DNA of 64,000 nt from Fistularia commersonii (Eukaryota; Chordata; Actinopteri; Syngnathiformes; Fistulariidae). The notes under the pieces are model-generated. The model made no database searches, was not told the origin of the DNA, and was given only the letters and a program-made list of their open reading frames with translations. The DNA lies in assembly GCA_037954325.1 (NCBI GenBank), contig JBBMNZ010000002.1, positions 12,090,679 to 12,154,678 of the forward strand. The letters are read 5' to 3'. Made by a program: the position numbers and the translations under genes. This document shows, piece after piece, positions 60,481 through 64,000 of this stretch (position 1 is its first letter; the number at the start of each line of letters is the position of its first letter).

Positions 60481-61325
60481 ATATTATACCAGTACATTTC
60501 TAACCCAAATGACACCCTGAAAACACCCAGGCACAAGGTACAGAATGTGGTGTATGCTGTAACTTGCACTGAGGATTTTGATGAGACCAAATAACCTCTG
60601 CACAAACGAATGGCCCAACACTGGAGAACCACCACTTCAGGACAGGACGTTGTTGTCCACCTACACCTGAAGGACAAGCGCCATTTGTTTGAATACAGCA
60701 ATGTCTGTATTATGGCCAGAGAAGACAGATGGTTTGAGAACGGAGTCAAAGAAGCGGTCTTTGTCAAAACAGAAAAACCATCTTTGAACAGAAGAGGGGG
60801 CCTCAGACACAACCCTGTACAACGCCCTGTACAATGTACAACGGCGTTCTGAAATCAATACCGAGATGAATTTGCACACCCGGACCAGGCCATTTGCACC
60901 TTCCAAACAACTAGGAAAGACCCACCACCAGAACCAGCCCCCGGCATTGTCCACATGATTTTCAGTTCATGTGATCCAACAGGGTTCACTCCTTTGTTTA
61001 GCTTTACCTTTTTACATTCCAACCCAGGTAATCCCACTAAGTTGCTCTTTTTTTTCCCAATGAACGACAGACCATTAGAATAGCAACCCGCCCTTACACC
61101 TAGTTTCTGCAGATCAACTCTTCCACTTACATAACAAGCCTAAACCCACCCAAAAACTTGGCAGTTGTATTTGGAAACTCCCCATTGGTCATTGGAACTG
61201 AAGAAGCCTCTCGGATGACGGATGAAATGTTGTCAAGCGAAGAAATCACGCCCAGTTGCCAAGACAAGCAGATTTCGACAAGAATTCACCATGACCTGGA
61301 TGAGTGAGAACCTCCACAGGCATAG

Positions 61326-62117
61326 TGTGGCATGGTTTAATCAACAGTGACTCTTTTAGTATGATCTCAATAGCTCATTAATAGCAGCCAGGTACAGTCG
61401 AACAGTTTCTGTAAGAAATCCGAGCTAGAATCTTTAATCTCATTGTTGCATCAAATTCAAGGTGTGTGCTTTTTTACCTCCAGTCTTGATGTTGCACATT
61501 TGTAAAATGACTTCTCCTGTTGTTTTGATTGTTCATGAGATAATCCCCATAAAGTGCCAATTAACAAAGATGATGAGATGATATGTACTGAGTCATGACC
61601 TGAAAAAGCCTTGTTGCATATTTTTGAGTTTGACATAATTACAATAAGATTATATTTATTGTAAATTCTCAAAATTAGAGCTTGGTGGCATTTCCTGTGT
61701 GCTTTGCTGCATTATCCCAGAGGAATGTCTGGAATGTATTCTTTTGTTCTGTCAGATTATAGTGTCATTTCTACTCTGCGTTCTAGAGTGTACATGGAGA
61801 GAAAGCAGCCTGGAAGTGAATGTGAGTTCTGTCAATACCCCCATGGAGAATTGTACTTTTCTGTTCATTTTTTTAAGGCAAAGAGAGATTCCATGAGGTG
61901 GAGATGAGCTGCTGAAAATGTATCTTTGCTTTTGTAAAGGTCTAATCATTCAAAGGTTTTTCTCATTTGCTTGACTGATGTCTTAACCATTGCTGGAATA
62001 TGGAGCCCTTCTTTTTAGTTTATGCTATAATCTGATGGGCTCCCGACTGAATCTCCTCTTCATAATAGTCATGTCTGTGACCTTGAAGGAAGATATAAGG
62101 ATTTCTTTGATATTAAG
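61326..62117. other. AT-rich DNA, nothing recognised
   Basis: No gene or repeat family identified; short open frames only. Confidence 0.5.
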
Positions 62118-63770
62118 ATAAACCTTCTCCTTTTGGCTTTTCCCGTCCGGGTTCGCCACAGTGAATCAACCTTTTCCATCTAACCTTATTCTCTGCATCC
62201 TCTTCTCTTACACCAACCAACTTCATATTCTCTCTCACTACGTCCATAAATCCTCTCTTTGGTCTTCCTCTAGGCCTCCTGCTTGACAGCTCCAATTCCA
62301 GCATCCGTCTATCACTATATTTTCTATCCCCTCTCTGTACATGACCGGACCATCTCAGTCTGGCTTCTCTGACCATCTATCCAAATCATCTAACATGTGC
62401 TGTTCCTCTGATTGACTCATTCCTGATCCTATCCATCCTGGTCACTCTCAAAGAGAACCTTAGCATTGTCATCTCTGCGACTTCCAGCTCTGCCTGCTGT
62501 CTTATCGTCATCGTCACTGTTTCTGGGCTTCACAGCATCGCTGGTCTCACCACTGTCTTCAACACCTTTCCTTTCATTCTGGCTCATAGTCTTCTTTCAC
62601 ATAGCATCCCCAACATTTTTCTCCACCCTTTCCAACCTGCTCGTACCCGTCTCGTCACCTATTTTCCACACCCTCCGTTGCTCTGGACTGTTGACCCCAA
62701 GTACCGGTACTTGAAATCCTTCAGCTTCTTGATCTCCACTTCTTTTAGCCTCACTGTTCCACCAGGGTTCCTCTCATTCACACACACACATATTCTTTCT
62801 TGCTGCGACGAACCTTCATTCCTCTCCTTTCCAGAGCATACCTCCACCTCTCAAGATTTTCTTCAACCTGTTCTCTGCTCTCACTGCAGATCACAATGTC
62901 ATCTGCAAACATCATGGTCCATGGAGATTCCTGTCTAACCTCATCTGTTAGCCTGATGAAGTTCCACCTTGAACTTCTCTGTTACACATACAGCCCACTT
63001 CTTCACTGTCTCACAGCTAGCATACATGTCCTGTACCAGTCTAACATACTTTTCTGCCACTCCTGACTTCCTCATACAATACCAGAGCTCCTCTCTCGGC
63101 ACCCAGTCATATGCTTTTTCTAGGTCTACAAAAGCGTAATGCAGCTCCCTCTGACCTTTGTACTTCTCTATTAGCATTCTCAAAGCAAATACTGCATCTG
63201 TGGTACTCTTTCTAGGCATGAAGCCATACTGCTACTCACAACTGTTGACTTTTGCTCTAAGTCTAGTTTCACCTACCTACTCTTCCCCATAATTTCTTTG
63301 GTTGGCTCATCAACTTTATCCGTCTACAGCTACCTCAATTCTGCACATTGCCCTTATTCTTAAAGATGGACATCATAAAACTTCTTCTCCATTCCTCTGG
63401 CATCTGCTCACGTCTAAGATCCTGTTGAAAAACCTAGCCAGAAAGTCTACTGCTGCCTCTCCTAGACACTGCTATACCTCCGCAGGTATATCATCAGGAC
63501 CAAGTGCCTTTCCACTCTTCATCCTCTTCAATTCCTTCCTCACTTTCACTTTTACTAATCTGTGCAACTTTGTGGTCCACAATAGTCACCTCTTCTATCC
63601 TTGCCTCTCTTTCATTTTCCACATTCATCAGCTCTTTAAAGTACTCTTTCCATCCCCCCATCACTCTTCTAGATCTGACAATACGTTTCCCTCTATCCTT
63701 AATCAACCGGACCTATTGTACATCCTCTCCATCTTTATCTCTCAGTTACGCCTACCTGTATAGGTCATTC
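62118..63770 (-). mobile_element. RTE-type LINE, the best-preserved copy in the window
   Basis: Minus strand from 63770 downwards: RSRRVMGGWKEYFKELMNVE (63620), MPRKSTTDAVFALRMLIEKY (63180), ELHYAFVDLEKAYDWVPREE (63120, motif A with its aspartate), LWYCMRKSGVAEKYVRLVQD, MMFADDIVI (62900, motif C intact), SVNERNPGGTVRLKEVEI-like (62770), and VREARLRWSGHVQRGDRKYS (62370). The 3' terminal block GGTTCGCCACAGTGAATCAACC ends near 62118. Frameshifts separate at least four open frames, and the 5' endonuclease region is missing, so it is not active. RTE clade is my best assignment. Confidence 0.85.
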
Positions 63771-64000
63771 TCTCCCGCTATTGTACAAGTGTACAGTAGG
63801 GCTGCGATGAAATCTGCTGCTTTATGTCCAATTCAAATTGCACTTTGACCAAGAACAACATAATTCCATTTAATTTTATGACTTGAAGGTCCAAAAACGT
63901 TGATAAAACAGTGCTCTGATTAAGATGTAGCATTTTTAACAAACTGTTTTCACTGAAACCATTTTTTTTATCTTTCCTAAATACTTCTTTGCTCGATAAG
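63771..64000. other. Spacer at window end
   Basis: AT-rich sequence with no recognised feature. Confidence 0.5.

Larger units (their letters stand above)
59336..61325 (+). mobile_element. Penelope-like element (Neptune type), RT plus GIY-YIG remnant, split by a SINE
   Basis: The + strand encodes a Penelope-type reverse transcriptase: DFASKAKQIRLDPDETMLSY, TSLFTCIPTSD, LLDLCLQTTYFQFNSGFY, KHGCPMGLPISPIVANLYME (59344-59700), then RYVDDTWFKVKK (about 59770, shifted frame). HTDQYLLFDSHHPL (about 59970) and VIRTVHHWAK follow. After the SINE comes NVVYAVTCTEDFDETK, a stop, then PLHKRMAQHWRTTTSGQDV and EDRWFENGVKEAVFVKTEKP (to 60852), the GIY-YIG endonuclease region. Motif A has lost its catalytic aspartate (SYIETSLF where SYDVTSLF is usual). 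The heart of the GIY-YIG motif (about LYIG) is missing before ETK. A 28-bp tandem duplication and several stops complete the decay. The 5' part is absent. Confidence 0.85.

Noticed and set aside
61195..61310. Hammerhead-ribozyme-like strings (CTCGGATGACGGATGAAAT, CCTGGATGAGTGAGAAC) in the Penelope-like 3' region
   Set aside because: Penelope-like elements are known to carry hammerheads, but the core here is not CUGAUGA...GAAA and I could not pair three stems; only a covariance-model search would settle it.

Overview
The window is vertebrate nuclear DNA and almost certainly from a ray-finned (teleost) fish. It has split genes with GT-AG introns and no bacterial-style gene packing. It carries tRNA-derived SINEs of the DANA/HE1 type, a Penelope-like element, and RTE-, L2- and restriction-like-endonuclease retroelement debris typical of fish. 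It also has long (GT)n microsatellites. Two conserved protein-coding genes are recognisable, both on the + strand and in tandem.

Gene 1 is foxn2, a forkhead transcription factor. Its coding exons run from 27395 to 33822 in five pieces that join in phase to 410 codons plus stop. A CpG-rich, CCAAT- and X-box-bearing segment at about 14.4-14.7 kb is the best candidate for its promoter and non-coding first exon, leaving a first intron of about 12.7 kb. Gene 2 is ppp1r21 (KLRAQ1/CCDC128), a coiled-coil subunit of the endosomal FERRY complex. It starts at 40770 and ends at 52482, in 21 coding exons that join in phase to 773 codons plus stop. The foxn2-ppp1r21 order and orientation match the human chromosome 2p16 neighbourhood, which supports calling the first gene foxn2 rather than foxn3. 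The two genes act in different processes (transcription; mRNA/endosome transport), and nothing here suggests a functional link beyond conserved linkage.

Layout: 1-6000, intergenic, with a CTCF-like site and two SINEs. 6000-10520, a nested transposon cluster: a minus-strand retroelement with a restriction-like endonuclease, carrying an L2-type LINE and a hAT fold-back element. 10520-14400, non-coding. 14400-36900, foxn2. 36900-40140, intergenic, with a perfect X-box palindrome. 40140-53850, ppp1r21. 53850-64000, non-coding and repeat-rich: a terminal-inverted-repeat remnant, a TATA-containing promoter-like segment at 56.1-56.3 kb, several RTE copies, and a Penelope-like element split by a SINE.

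No CRISPR array, operon, rRNA or functional tRNA gene was seen, and I found no convincing new biological system. The most interesting items are the nested 6-10.5 kb cluster, the 119-bp GT tract five bases inside a ppp1r21 intron, the RFX- and CTCF-like sites, and the possible additional promoter at 56.2 kb.
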